DNA of 37,388 nucleotides from an uncultured Bacilli bacterium (lineage in GTDB: Bacteria; Bacillota_I; Bacilli_A; RF39; UBA660): assembly GCA_944358705.1 (NCBI GenBank), contig CALVRR010000018.1:1-37388 (forward strand), written 5' to 3'. Positions within the stretch are counted from its first letter, which is position 1; the number at the start of each line of letters is the position of its first letter. The notes beneath the pieces are model-generated. The model was not told where the DNA came from, made no database searches, and worked only from the letters and a program-made list of their open reading frames with translations. This document shows, piece after piece, positions 8,104 through 16,229 of the stretch. The position numbers were made by a program, and so were the translations under genes.

Positions 8104-8658
8104 TTATACTTCTGTTAATAATTCAGGAAATTCTTGATAGCCACTTTCATTATTTAAGTGGCCACCATTTGGTATTAGTTTTTGCTTGGTAGCAACAGTA
8201 TCTGCAAAGGCTTTTTCTACTTCGTATTTTACATAAGGGTCATTATCTGTGTAATAGCAGATGATATCACTACAGTAATTTTTTACTTCATCTAAGTTAT
8301 TTAGATACATCCCTTTGTTTACGGTATCATAGTCTTCATCGATTCCAAGATAATTATTAAAACCACAGACAAAAACTAATTTCTTTACTTTTAATTTATT
8401 TTCTATTAAAAACTTACAAATAAACACTGGTGCAATCGAATGAGCAAATATCGTTGTGTCCTCTGTTAGTATTTTGGCATCGACATAAGTTTTTAATAAT
8501 CTAGACCAATTTTCGTAAGTTTGATACCCCCCCCCACATGGAAAATCTGGGGTATATACTTCTAAATTTTTCTTTTCTAGTTCTCCTCTTAAATATGGAA
8601 TCCAGTTTGAGAATGGACTGGAAAAACTCCCATGAATGATTAAGTAATTTTGTTTCAT
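8104..8658 (-). CDS. RBBP9/YdeN-type serine hydrolase with a G9 tract
   Basis: A 184-residue alpha/beta hydrolase of the small RBBP9/YdeN group. IIHGSFSSPFSNW (7-19) is the oxyanion-hole strand, FAHSIAP (71-77) contains nucleophile Ser74, YTDNDPYV (about 136) the Asp and PNGGHLN (about 163) the His. AGGAGG stands before the ATG. The codons for Cys-Gly-Gly-Gly at residues 41-44 contain nine consecutive G (C on the plus strand, 8527-8535), remarkable in such AT-rich DNA; a one-base change would truncate the protein. The frame is open in this copy. Substrate unknown; these enzymes are usually esterases. Confidence 0.85.
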   Translation of the reverse strand: MKQNYLIIHGSFSSPFSNWIPYLRGELEKKNLEVYTPDFPCGGGYQTYENWSRLLKTYVDAKILTEDTTIFAHSIAPVFICKFLIENKLKVKKLVFVCGFNNYLGIDEDYDTVNKGMYLNNLDEVKNYCSDIICYYTDNDPYVKYEVEKAFADTVATKQKLIPNGGHLNNESGYQEFPELLTEV

Positions 8659-8671
8659 AAATACCTCCTAT

Positions 8672-9091
8672 TTAATCCTTCATATAATTTTTTATTTTTG
8701 TTAATATATCTTCGTTTAAATCTTCTACTTGAGAAAAGTTTGTCAGTGTATTTTTATCTTCCCAAGTAATGTTAAATAACTCGATATTTTTATCATACCT
8801 AGGGAAAGCATGGTAGTGAACAAATGGATCATGCATCATCATTATTATGTAATTAAACTTTATTGCACCAAATTTCTCTTTACAGGTATTTTCGTACCAT
8901 TTTACTACCTCTGGAAACTCCTCACTTTCTTCTGGTAAAAGGTTTGCTACCGAAGGGGTTTCTCTTTTTAATAATAATACAGCTGCTCCTAAAGTTGTTT
9001 GTTTCCCTCTGATACAAACTATCCAATATTTAAATTCTTTGATACATCTTTCCTTAGGTTTAAATTTGTTCATAAAAGTTAAATCTGCCAT
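8672..9091 (-). CDS. HIT-family nucleotide hydrolase
   Basis: A 139-residue histidine-triad protein. DPFVHYHAFPRY (88-99) matches the HIT signature, with His92 as the likely nucleophile and His94 present; the first His of the triad is replaced by Phe90. Family members hydrolyse or transfer nucleoside phosphates and phosphoramidates, for instance diadenosine polyphosphates or AMP-lysine. AAGGAGAA precedes the start. Its neighbours include a deaminase and NUDIX enzymes, which fits nucleotide housekeeping. The Phe substitution is seen in some family members and need not abolish activity. Confidence 0.8.
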   Translation of the reverse strand: MADLTFMNKFKPKERCIKEFKYWIVCIRGKQTTLGAAVLLLKRETPSVANLLPEESEEFPEVVKWYENTCKEKFGAIKFNYIIMMMHDPFVHYHAFPRYDKNIELFNITWEDKNTLTNFSQVEDLNEDILTKIKNYMKD

Positions 9092-9122
9092 AATTTTCTC
9101 CTTTCTTTTTTTCGGTTTATTA

Positions 9123-9752
9123 TTAACTCATTTCAATTATATTTTTCTTTAATTTTTCTATATTTTGTTTTAGTGATAAGAGATAAGGAATATTACTTGT
9201 TAATTCTACTCCATCTAGTTTTGTTATATTGCTATCTAATGGTAATATTTTTTGATCATATAGCTTTTGATTTAGTAGTGTGTCTAAATCATCTATTTTA
9301 TCTACTACATAGTTTTCAAAATAATATAGAGTCCAAACATTTTTTGACTTTGAATATTTCAGTTCAAAAATTGGTAATAATTCTTCTCCTATATGGGCTG
9401 CTTTTAAATTAAATGTTTTCTTATATTCTTCTATGAGTGTTTTTATTCTTACTGATTTTGTATTTTGGTTATCTATTTCATATATTTTATGATATACCTT
9501 TTGGTATTCTTCTAATAGTTCTCTATAAGTGATATTTTCTTTTGAAAATTTATAATTATCTATTGTAAATTTATGTTTTTGTTCATAAAAAGGATATAGT
9601 GTGTTCCAAGTATCTGGATTGGTATTATAAACTAGAATTCCTGATTTTTTATTTACTGTTATATTTGTATATAGATTCATGGCACTGTCTAGTCTAGTAG
9701 GTAGTATTTCTATGGGCACTTTTTCATCTAATATGTTATTTGTGACAATCAC
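9123..9752 (-). CDS. Unrecognised soluble protein
   Basis: A protein of about 209 residues with no signal peptide, membrane segment or catalytic motif that I recognise. It starts IVTNNILDEKVPIEILPTR and has a WTLYYFENYVVDKIDD segment in the C-terminal third; the composition is rich in Lys, Asn and Ile. I prefer the GTG at 9752 because GAGGTGAT lies directly upstream; an ATG at 9773 overlaps the end of the deaminase fusion gene but has no RBS. The overlap with the deaminase suggests translational coupling and a possible link to nucleotide metabolism. Function unknown. Confidence 0.7.
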   Translation of the reverse strand: MIVTNNILDEKVPIEILPTRLDSAMNLYTNITVNKKSGILVYNTNPDTWNTLYPFYEQKHKFTIDNYKFSKENITYRELLEEYQKVYHKIYEIDNQNTKSVRIKTLIEEYKKTFNLKAAHIGEELLPIFELKYSKSKNVWTLYYFENYVVDKIDDLDTLLNQKLYDQKILPLDSNITKLDGVELTSNIPYLLSLKQNIEKLKKNIIEMS

Positions 9753-9772
9753 TTTTATCACCTCTTTTATCA

Positions 9773-10621
9773 TTAACTTTCATTTGTAATAAATTCTAAA
9801 ATATCATTTTTTATGTCTTCTATATTATCATAGTAAATAATATTTTTTACTATTTTATTTCCTTTTACTAAACTAGAAATCTTACTACCTGTTTTAGCGA
9901 TTACTAATACTGGAATATTTAGATTCGTTGCTTCTTGTAGTTCTAGACCTTGTCCTGTTGATATATTACTCATTTCGGCAATCATTAATTTTGTGTCTTG
10001 TAGTAAATTCATGGCTCTTTGATACTTTTCAAAATCATTTCCTTGAAATTTTATGGTATCTAGAGGGCTTGAAACCGTGTATTCTTTCATATCTATCCAA
10101 CTTGTTATTGTTTGGTATATATCTGTCGAAGTATTTTCTGTTGATAAGATGGCTCCTGTAATTAATATTCTGTTTTTAGTTTTTAATTGATAGGCTTTTA
10201 ATACTTCTACTGCTTTTTCTCTATGTAATTCTTTTATGATTTCTATATTACTATTTCCGAATTTTGTTAACTCTTCCATATTGATTATTATTTCTGGACT
10301 ATAATAATCATTACTGTCTTGTATCGTTGCGGCATAGACAATTTTTGAAATACCTTCATATAATATTGCACCTAGGCACATCATACATGATTCACAAGAG
10401 GTATAAAGTGTTGCTCCTGTTAAGTCACCATATAGATTTTTATTTTGAGAAGCACTCTCTATCGCTTCTAATTCTGCATGATTAAACATGCTTTTTGCTA
10501 TTAGGGTATTATCATCACTTCTTCCTATTATTTTCCCATCTTTTACAATAATTGCTCCGAAGGGATATGGTGCTTTTTTACTGATTTCTATGGCAATGTC
10601 TATATATTCTTCATCTGTCAT
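9773..10621 (-). CDS. Cytidine/deoxycytidylate-type deaminase fused to nucleoside deoxyribosyltransferase
   Basis: A 282-residue bifunctional-looking protein. Residues 1-145 are a zinc deaminase of the CMP/tRNA-adenosine/guanine deaminase group: HAE at 48-50 and SCMMC (78-82, in place of PCxxC) supply the zinc ligands and catalytic Glu. Residues 150-282 resemble nucleoside 2-deoxyribosyltransferase: ILITGAILSTEN (152-163), and AEMSNISTGQGLELQEA with probable catalytic Glu227. Together the domains could deaminate a base or nucleoside and exchange or remove its deoxyribose. The ATG lies inside the end of the upstream NUDIX frame (11-base overlap), indicating coupling. The base specificity is not predictable. 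Confidence 0.85.
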   Translation of the reverse strand: MTDEEYIDIAIEISKKAPYPFGAIIVKDGKIIGRSDDNTLIAKSMFNHAELEAIESASQNKNLYGDLTGATLYTSCESCMMCLGAILYEGISKIVYAATIQDSNDYYSPEIIINMEELTKFGNSNIEIIKELHREKAVEVLKAYQLKTKNRILITGAILSTENTSTDIYQTITSWIDMKEYTVSSPLDTIKFQGNDFEKYQRAMNLLQDTKLMIAEMSNISTGQGLELQEATNLNIPVLVIAKTGSKISSLVKGNKIVKNIIYYDNIEDIKNDILEFITNES

Positions 10622-11168
10622 TTTTTATCTCCTTATCAAGATAAGAAAAAAGTGTTTCTATTTCTTCTTCAAAAGTATCAATTAATAAATCTGGTTCTTT
10701 CTTTTTTACCATTTCTTTTAATTTATTATATGGAACAAAAAAGATTTCTGATATTTCTTCTTTTTGATAGACCATATCCGATATTTTTTCTTTGACTTTT
10801 AGAATGTATAAATCATCAAATTCATTATTTTTGTATGTTGGTGTATATTTGGCACTTCTTTTTATCGTTTTTATAAATTTTAAATTTTTTTCTTCTACTG
10901 CTAGATTTAGTTCTTCTTTTAATTCTCTTTTTACGCCATCAATCGAAGTATCTCCTGCAGATAAATGTCCTCCATTAAAAATACTTATTTTGTTAGGGTT
11001 ACTGTCTTTTGTTTTTGATCTTCTTTGTAATAAAATTTCATTTTTATCATTGATTATCCAAACGTGTACTGCTTTGTGCCAATCTCCATCTTTATGTACT
11101 TCTTTTCTTAGCTTGGTTTTTCCAGTTTTCTTCCCATTTTCATCTAATATATCAAAATACTCTTCCAC
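10611..11168 (-). CDS. NUDIX hydrolase (isopentenyl-diphosphate isomerase-like)
   Basis: A 185-residue protein with the YfcD/IDI-like NUDIX layout: EEYFDILDENGKKTG at the start, WHKAVHVWIIN and ILLQRRS, then a NUDIX box GGHLSAGDTSIDGVKRELKE whose REL-KEE core is intact although the first Glu is replaced. The GTG start at 11168 follows AGGAGG with 7 bases of spacing; a TTG at 11186 precedes the RBS and is rejected. It ends in TGA, evidence for the standard bacterial code. Members act on phosphorylated sugars or nucleotides; substrate unknown. Confidence 0.88.
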   Translation of the reverse strand: MEEYFDILDENGKKTGKTKLRKEVHKDGDWHKAVHVWIINDKNEILLQRRSKTKDSNPNKISIFNGGHLSAGDTSIDGVKRELKEELNLAVEEKNLKFIKTIKRSAKYTPTYKNNEFDDLYILKVKEKISDMVYQKEEISEIFFVPYNKLKEMVKKKEPDLLIDTFEEEIETLFSYLDKEIKNDR

Positions 11169-11188
11169 TATACATCCTCCTGACAATG

Positions 11189-11872
11189 TTAATTATTAAT
11201 ATTTTTTATACCAACTTCTGGTATCATTACATCCTTTGGGGTATCTATTATAAATTTAACTAATCTTGCCACTTCTTTTGTATCTAATCCATTTTCCATA
11301 TTTTTCTTAATATTCATTTTATTGAACATATCGGTCTTTAACATTCCTGGCAAAATATCGGTTACTCTTATCCCATACTTTGCTACTTCATCTTGTAATG
11401 ATTTTGAAAAACCAGTTACTCCCCATTTTGAAGCATTATATACAACTCGTTCTGCTTTATGATTGATTCCTGCTTGAGAATTTATATTTATAATAATTCC
11501 ATCTTGGTTCTTTTTCATTATAGGAATTACTGCTTTCGTCATATAAATTGTTCCCAATAGATTCACATCTATTACATCATGAATTCTCTTTTCATCATTT
11601 TCTTCTAGTTCTTCTTGAATCCATAGACCAGCATTATTAATTAAAATATCAATTTTACCAAATTCTTCTATGATTTCATTTGTGCATTTTTCTACTTGAT
11701 GATAGTCGCTCACATCGCAGACCTTATAGTTACAGTTATTATCTTCTGCTACTTTTTGTAATTTTTCTTCTGTTGTTGCAAGAGCGATTATATTATTTTC
11801 CTTTGATAAGCTTTCTGTTAAAGTTTTTCCTAGTCCATCACTTGCTCCTGTGATTACTATTACTTTTTTCAT
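11189..11872 (-). CDS. Short-chain dehydrogenase/reductase
   Basis: A 227-residue classical SDR: TGASDGLG (8-15) binds the dinucleotide, NNAG is at 79-82, Ser132 and YNASK (Tyr145, Lys149) form the active site. It is an NAD(P)H-dependent oxidoreductase acting on a carbonyl or alcohol. It ends two bases after the next gene upstream in transcription order and has AAGGAG before its ATG. Directly upstream lie a RibD-like reductase and a pterin-synthase homologue; because sepiapterin and pteridine reductases are SDRs, a pterin substrate is possible, but this is inference from context alone. Confidence 0.9.
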   Translation of the reverse strand: MKKVIVITGASDGLGKTLTESLSKENNIIALATTEEKLQKVAEDNNCNYKVCDVSDYHQVEKCTNEIIEEFGKIDILINNAGLWIQEELEENDEKRIHDVIDVNLLGTIYMTKAVIPIMKKNQDGIIININSQAGINHKAERVVYNASKWGVTGFSKSLQDEVAKYGIRVTDILPGMLKTDMFNKMNIKKNMENGLDTKEVARLVKFIIDTPKDVMIPEVGIKNINN

Positions 11873-11873
11873 A

Positions 11874-12395
11874 TTATTTCTCCTTTACTTTATACCAAAT
11901 TTGGACAATCCCCTCTTCTTCTTTTACTACTTTTTCTAATTGTAATTCTTTTTCTAAATAATTTCCTCCAAATAGATTTATTCCTTTTGTTAGAAGATAA
12001 GGATTATAATTAATAATAATTCTATTTGCTAGATTATTTTCTAAAAATAAAGTATTGATATGGGCTCCTCCAGATACAAATATTTTATTTAAATTTTTTT
12101 CCTTACATACTTTTTTAAATTCTTCTATAGAATCTACATAAATTACATTTTTATAGTTTGATGTTTGTTTTGTCTTTGAAAAGATAATTACTGTAATATC
12201 TTTTAGAGCATTTATATAGTCTTCTCCCCAGGATATGACATTTTTAAATGTTGTGTTTCCGTAAACTAGACAATCCTGTTCTTTTAAAAAATCTAACATG
12301 ATTTGATAATTTCTATCAGATAAAAAGTCTTCACTGCCTTCTTCGGTTGCGATTAGTCCATTGATGGATGCTGCCATTTCTATTGTTACTTCCAT
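11874..12395 (-). CDS. RibD C-terminal / dihydrofolate-reductase-like protein
   Basis: A 173-residue protein of the RibD_C superfamily, which shares the dihydrofolate reductase fold. MAASINGLIATEEGSEDF (7-24) is the usual N-terminal strand and loop, LVYGNTTFKNVISWG (about 43-57) the NADPH-region motif, and IFVSGGAHINTLFLE (about 99) the glycine-rich pyrophosphate loop. Such proteins reduce pteridine- or pyrimidine-type substrates with NADPH. It is separated by one base from both neighbours, strong evidence for one transcript with the SDR and QueD-like genes. Exact substrate unknown. Confidence 0.85.
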   Translation of the reverse strand: MEVTIEMAASINGLIATEEGSEDFLSDRNYQIMLDFLKEQDCLVYGNTTFKNVISWGEDYINALKDITVIIFSKTKQTSNYKNVIYVDSIEEFKKVCKEKNLNKIFVSGGAHINTLFLENNLANRIIINYNPYLLTKGINLFGGNYLEKELQLEKVVKEEEGIVQIWYKVKEK

Positions 12396-12396
12396 A

Positions 12397-12729
12397 TTAT
12401 TCTACCTCTTCTTTTAATACTTCTACATATTGATTTTTTCCTTCATAGACAATTACAGAATATAGATTTTGTTGGTCTTTTAATCCCTTGATGATATAGC
12501 TTGCTATATTTTCTACGGTTCCTTTTGTTTGAATCACATCATCAATATAAGTTTTATCTAGTTTCTTTATTACTTCATCAATTTTGGGATTTATTTCGTG
12601 GAAATCTATATTTCCTACCATATTATTTACTAATTTATCTACGAAATTTATTTCAATTCGAAATGTATGTCCATGAATATGTTTTCCGTGCGCTGAATTT
12701 ATTTCTCTAATAATACAAAGTCTTGCCAT
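12397..12729 (-). CDS. 6-pyruvoyl-tetrahydropterin synthase / QueD-like protein, compact
   Basis: A 110-residue member of the PTPS/QueD fold. The zinc ligands are visible as His14 (SAH) and His19 and His21 (HGH), and VYEGKNQYVEV near the end holds the substrate-binding Glu. The loop between SAH and HGH is only four residues and lacks the catalytic Cys found in queuosine- or biopterin-pathway enzymes, so the reaction may differ. ATG 12729 has GAAAGG upstream; a longer frame to 12774 overlaps the DapB-like gene and has no RBS. Neighbouring reductases support a pterin-related role. Confidence 0.82.
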   Translation of the reverse strand: MARLCIIREINSAHGKHIHGHTFRIEINFVDKLVNNMVGNIDFHEINPKIDEVIKKLDKTYIDDVIQTKGTVENIASYIIKGLKDQQNLYSVIVYEGKNQYVEVLKEEVE

Positions 12730-12746
12730 TTTATTTTCCTTTCTAT

Positions 12747-13889
12747 TTATTTTCTTATCCTTCCACCATGACATTTTAAGGTGTATATTTTTTTACCTTC
12801 TTTTTCTATCGTTTCTTCTCCTTCGAAGTTTGTTAAATCTCCAGTTACTTCAAATGTATATTTATAACCTTGATTTTCAAATTCTTTCGGTCCTCTTACT
12901 GGAATAGTATCATCTTCTCCTACTCGCATTAAGGCTGGTCTTAAAGCATTGTCCATGGCTTCTTCACTTAAAGATTCGTCTAGAGTTCTTCCATAATAGA
13001 TCATTCCCCAGATTGGAGTATCTTCTTGTTGGTATACTACTTCTTGCCCTTGAAAGTCTGTTCCACCAAAATAGGTATCGTGATAAGAGTATTTATCATT
13101 TTTATATTCATAGTCGCTAGAACCTCTTCTTGTGGATTTTGCTTTTTCTACAGTTCCGTTAGCATAAGTTTCTTTTTTTGCTTCTATTAAGAAGTTTTGT
13201 AAATCTATTAGTTCTTGTTCTTTTAATAATCTATCTAAATCATATACTCCCGATGGAGTTTTTTCTTTCATCATTTTGGCTATCTCTAGTACATTTTCTG
13301 CTAGTTCTTTAAATCCAATAACTCTACAATGTAAGTCATCTATTTTCCAATCATTGATTAATTCATCATACTCTAGAAAAGATTTTATATTTACTTGTTT
13401 ACCAGTTTCTTCTAATACTCTTTTCGCAACAACTTTAGCCGTTTCACTTGGAACTTTTTTCGTTTTCCAATGTGTTTCAATTAAGTCAAAGGATTCTTTT
13501 TCACTTTTCCTTGTGTATTCTACTACTTCGTCAATAAACTTCTTTACATCAAATCTAAAGTTTCCACCACGAAATACAGGAATGATGTTTGATGCTTCTT
13601 CAAAACGTTTCATTTGTTCTTCGGTAAGTCCTGCGGTTCCTATTACAATAGGCTTTTTTACTTTTAAGGCAAAGTCTAAAACTTTATCAAAACTATCTTT
13701 ATGAGAAAATTCTACAATAATATCAAAGTCTTCTTTTATCTTATCTAATTCATCATAATTATAATAATTTGTATTACTTCTAGATAATCCAGCAACGATT
13801 TCTACTGTATCACTATTTTTGGCGATTTCTATTGCCTCACGCCCTGTTCTTCCTGTAATTCCACTCCATAATATTTTTACTTTTTCCAT
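12747..13889 (-). CDS. Dihydrodipicolinate-reductase-like domain fused to DUF5680 domain
   Basis: A 380-residue fusion. Residues 1-225 follow DapB: GITGRTG (10-16) binds NAD(P)H, EFSH (60-63) and IGTAGLT (83-89) match the cofactor motifs, and ETHWKTKKVPSETA (138-151) is where DapB has HH, Lys and DxPSGTA. The second catalytic His is Trp and SGT has become SET, so ordinary lysine-pathway activity is doubtful. From about 230 the sequence (FLIEAKKETYANG, YSYHDTYFGG, PIWGMIYYGR, ending HGGRI) matches DUF5680, of unknown function. AGGTAGG precedes the ATG. The fusion may be a repurposed reductase; its substrate is unknown. Confidence 0.85.
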   Translation of the reverse strand: MEKVKILWSGITGRTGREAIEIAKNSDTVEIVAGLSRSNTNYYNYDELDKIKEDFDIIVEFSHKDSFDKVLDFALKVKKPIVIGTAGLTEEQMKRFEEASNIIPVFRGGNFRFDVKKFIDEVVEYTRKSEKESFDLIETHWKTKKVPSETAKVVAKRVLEETGKQVNIKSFLEYDELINDWKIDDLHCRVIGFKELAENVLEIAKMMKEKTPSGVYDLDRLLKEQELIDLQNFLIEAKKETYANGTVEKAKSTRRGSSDYEYKNDKYSYHDTYFGGTDFQGQEVVYQQEDTPIWGMIYYGRTLDESLSEEAMDNALRPALMRVGEDDTIPVRGPKEFENQGYKYTFEVTGDLTNFEGEETIEKEGKKIYTLKCHGGRIRK

Positions 13890-13922
13890 ATTTTTTCCTA
13901 CCTCTTATTTATTTTTTTCATT

Positions 13923-14603
13923 CTATTCTTTTTCAATTACAATCTCTATATTTTTACTATCGTCAGTTGCTTTTTCTAAAGAATAATTTTCATATAACTG
14001 ATATTTTAAATTATATTTTTTTAATATTTCTTCGATTTGCTTTTGTTTATAAATTTGAAACACATGGGTATCTTGATATATTTTTCCATCGATGATATAT
14101 GTAATTTCTGTATTTTCTTTAAAAGTTGCATTATCGAATGTCCACTTCATAATTCTTTTACAATTATTTATTGTTGTTTCCTTTTCTCCACTTTTTCTTC
14201 CATTATGTAGATCAATAATCAATATTCCTTTTTCATTTAGATATTTATACCAATGAAGTATCGCTTTTTCTAATTCTTGTTCATCAGATAAATGATTAAA
14301 AACTGCGAACATAGAAATAATGGCATCATATTTTTTCTTGGGCTGAAAATCTAAAAGATTTCCTTGATATAGGGTTCCTTTTACTCTTGTTTTGGCAACT
14401 TCTAACATTCCTTCATTTAAATCTAGACCTTCTACTTGGTAATTTTTTTCTTCTAAGTAATGCATATGAAGTCCGGTACCACAGCCTACATCTAATATGG
14501 TTTTTCTCTTATTTATTAAATTTTCTAAAAAAGTTGATTCTTTATCGTAGTTTTTCTTTTTATAAAACAAATCATAATACTTTGCCATCTCTTGATATTC
14601 CAT
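13923..14603 (-). CDS. Class I SAM-dependent methyltransferase
   Basis: A 226-residue methyltransferase of the Methyltransf_25 type: ILDVGCGTG (36-44) is motif I, GLDLNEGML (about 58) motif II with the ribose-binding Asp, and AIISMFAVFNHL (about 90) the strand-4 motif, followed by GILIIDLHNG. It begins YYDLFY as in many small-molecule methyltransferases. AGAGGGTGG precedes the start. It lies between the DapB-DUF5680 gene and a GNAT gene with short gaps, so probably belongs to the same transcript. Substrate unknown. Confidence 0.9.
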   Translation of the reverse strand: MEYQEMAKYYDLFYKKKNYDKESTFLENLINKRKTILDVGCGTGLHMHYLEEKNYQVEGLDLNEGMLEVAKTRVKGTLYQGNLLDFQPKKKYDAIISMFAVFNHLSDEQELEKAILHWYKYLNEKGILIIDLHNGRKSGEKETTINNCKRIMKWTFDNATFKENTEITYIIDGKIYQDTHVFQIYKQKQIEEILKKYNLKYQLYENYSLEKATDDSKNIEIVIEKE

Positions 14604-14617
14604 TTATTCCACCCTCT

Positions 14618-15094
14618 TTATATTTGTTTTATTAATTCACTTGTTCTCTCACTATACCCTTCTTTTTCATAAAACTTTTTCGCAATCTTATTATTTGTAA
14701 ATACATTTAATAAGATTCCTTTACAACCTACCTCTTTAAAGTATTCTTCCATTTTTTGAAGCAATTGATTTCCAACCTTATTATTTCTATATTCTTCTTT
14801 TACTATTAGCTCTGTTACTCTTCCTAGTTTAGGAGCCTTATAATCATAAGTAGAAATATCTTCATTATTGATAAGTCCGATAATTAACCCTACTACTTTT
14901 TTATCGATGGCTAGAAATATTTTACCTTGATAGGCATTTACTTCTTTTATTATTTTTTCAAAATATTTTTCTTTATAGTCTTTGGTAATGGTACTATATC
15001 CTTCTTTATCTACGGATATCATGTATTCTTGTAATTCTTCTAGAAGTTCTTTTACTTCTTCTTGATAGTTTTCTTCATATTCTATAATTTTCAT
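14618..15094 (-). CDS. GNAT-family N-acetyltransferase
   Basis: A 158-residue GNAT protein that would transfer an acetyl group from acetyl-CoA to an amine. The core strand VTELIVKEEYRNNKVGNQLL contains the acetyl-CoA pyrophosphate loop in the form RNNKVG in place of RxxGxG/A, and ILLNVFTNNKIAKKFYEKEGY gives the C-terminal motif B. AAGAAGGA lies upstream of the ATG. Substrate specificity cannot be inferred. Confidence 0.9.
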   Translation of the reverse strand: MKIIEYEENYQEEVKELLEELQEYMISVDKEGYSTITKDYKEKYFEKIIKEVNAYQGKIFLAIDKKVVGLIIGLINNEDISTYDYKAPKLGRVTELIVKEEYRNNKVGNQLLQKMEEYFKEVGCKGILLNVFTNNKIAKKFYEKEGYSERTSELIKQI

Positions 15095-15108
15095 ATTTTT
15101 TCCTTCTT

Positions 15109-15756
15109 TTATTGAAATCTTGGGATACTTTCAATTTTTATTTTTTCTTTTGGTTGTTGGCTTAATAAATTGTGATATCTTTTTTCTATAAATTCTTCAC
15201 TACAACAAAGACGATTGGCGGTTTTTCTTATATCAATATTTTCTAAATCGCTTCTTTGTAGATAGGTATCTACTCTTGTTGTTAAATATTGGGTTTTTTC
15301 TTTACTTTTTTCTATCCATTGGTCTTGTTTTCCATAATGTTGTTTTAACTCTTTAGAAATTTCTTTTAGTTTTTCAGGTAATAAATTTGCCTCTATTAGA
15401 TTTATGATACTTCCTAATACTTCGGTTGCTTCATTAATATCTATTTGGTAGCAGTTCATTATAAACTCAAATACACTACCTGCGGTTCCACAACCTAGAC
15501 AATAAAATAATTTTTTATCTTCATCTACATAAAAAGAATATAAATTTGGACTATTTTGATGAGAGGGACAAATATTATAAAAAAACTTATTATTAGGATA
15601 TATTTTTTGCTTTGCTTCTTGATTTATCTTGGAGTGTTTTTTACCATGAACGGTGAAGTAAGCATTGACAATACCTAATAGACTGGTTTCTTCTTGAATA
15701 TACCATAGTAGATCTTCCGAATATTGTAATTCTTTATAATAATGCCTTGGTTCCAT
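15109..15756 (-). CDS. Stand-alone CHC2 (DnaG-type) zinc-finger protein
   Basis: A 215-residue protein with the zinc-binding domain of bacterial primase without its catalytic TOPRIM domain. CPSH (63-66) and CLGC (86-89) form the C-x2-H...C-x2-C zinc site, followed by GTAGSVFEFIM as in DnaG. The C-terminal 100 residues are charged and helical (KLKEISKELKQHYGKQ). AGGAG precedes the start. Such free CHC2 proteins occur in plasmids and phages and could bind single-stranded DNA or assist priming. No helicase or polymerase gene is adjacent, so its role here is unknown. Confidence 0.85.
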   Translation of the reverse strand: MEPRHYYKELQYSEDLLWYIQEETSLLGIVNAYFTVHGKKHSKINQEAKQKIYPNNKFFYNICPSHQNSPNLYSFYVDEDKKLFYCLGCGTAGSVFEFIMNCYQIDINEATEVLGSIINLIEANLLPEKLKEISKELKQHYGKQDQWIEKSKEKTQYLTTRVDTYLQRSDLENIDIRKTANRLCCSEEFIEKRYHNLLSQQPKEKIKIESIPRFQ

Positions 15757-15771
15757 AGAATCTCCTATCCA

Positions 15772-16083
15772 TTATTTTGTATCTTCTTCTATCCATTGAA
15801 AATATTCTGCTGACCCATCTTTTATTTCTTCGGCATATATTTCAGGAACATCATAACTATGTAGCTTTTTTATTTCTTTTTCTACTTCTTTATATAGTGA
15901 TTTTTTTGTTTTCATTTCTAATAAATATTCCTTGGATGATTCTAATTCATTGTTCCACCACCAGGTAGAGGTTATTTCTTTTTGTTGTACACTACATACT
16001 AATTTTTTCTCTAGAAGAGCTTTTGTTATTTCTTTGGCAATTTCTAAATTATCGATTGCTGTTTTTACATTATAGTATTCCAT
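15772..16083 (-). CDS. cutA: CutA1-like divalent ion tolerance protein
   Basis: A 103-residue protein with the CutA1 ferredoxin-like fold, normally a stable cytosolic trimer. Characteristic segments are AKEITKALLEKKLVCSVQ, ITSTWWWNNELESSKEYLLE and the C-terminal HSYDVPEIYAEEI, which fits the family's H-x-Y-x-x-P-x-I pattern. AGAGGAATC precedes the ATG. The family is linked to metal tolerance but its molecular job is unsettled. Length is close to the usual 105-115 residues. Confidence 0.92.
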   Translation of the reverse strand: MEYYNVKTAIDNLEIAKEITKALLEKKLVCSVQQKEITSTWWWNNELESSKEYLLEMKTKKSLYKEVEKEIKKLHSYDVPEIYAEEIKDGSAEYFQWIEEDTK

Positions 16084-16125
16084 TTTGATTCCTCTTTTCT
16101 TGTTTTATTATAACAGAATTTCTAT

Positions 16126-16150
16126 GAAAAAAACAGTCAGGGACTGTTTT
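16126..16150 (-). terminator. Intrinsic terminator after the HExxH protein gene
   Basis: On the minus strand AAAACAGTC and GACTGTTTT form a 9-bp perfect stem with a 3-base loop, and the T-run continues to seven T. It lies about 80 bases past the stop of the 584-residue gene and would separate that gene from the cutA group. Confidence 0.85.
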
Positions 16151-16229
16151 GGAAAATTTCTAATGATTCTTATTTTCCTAAGTTATTTCCTAGATTATAG
16201 ATTTTCTTTCTCTATATAATTATGTTTTT

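Noticed and set aside
10611..10613. Possible mycoplasma genetic code (TGA as Trp)
   Set aside because: The NUDIX gene ends at TGA, where it overlaps the next start codon, and Trp residues in conserved motifs are TGG.
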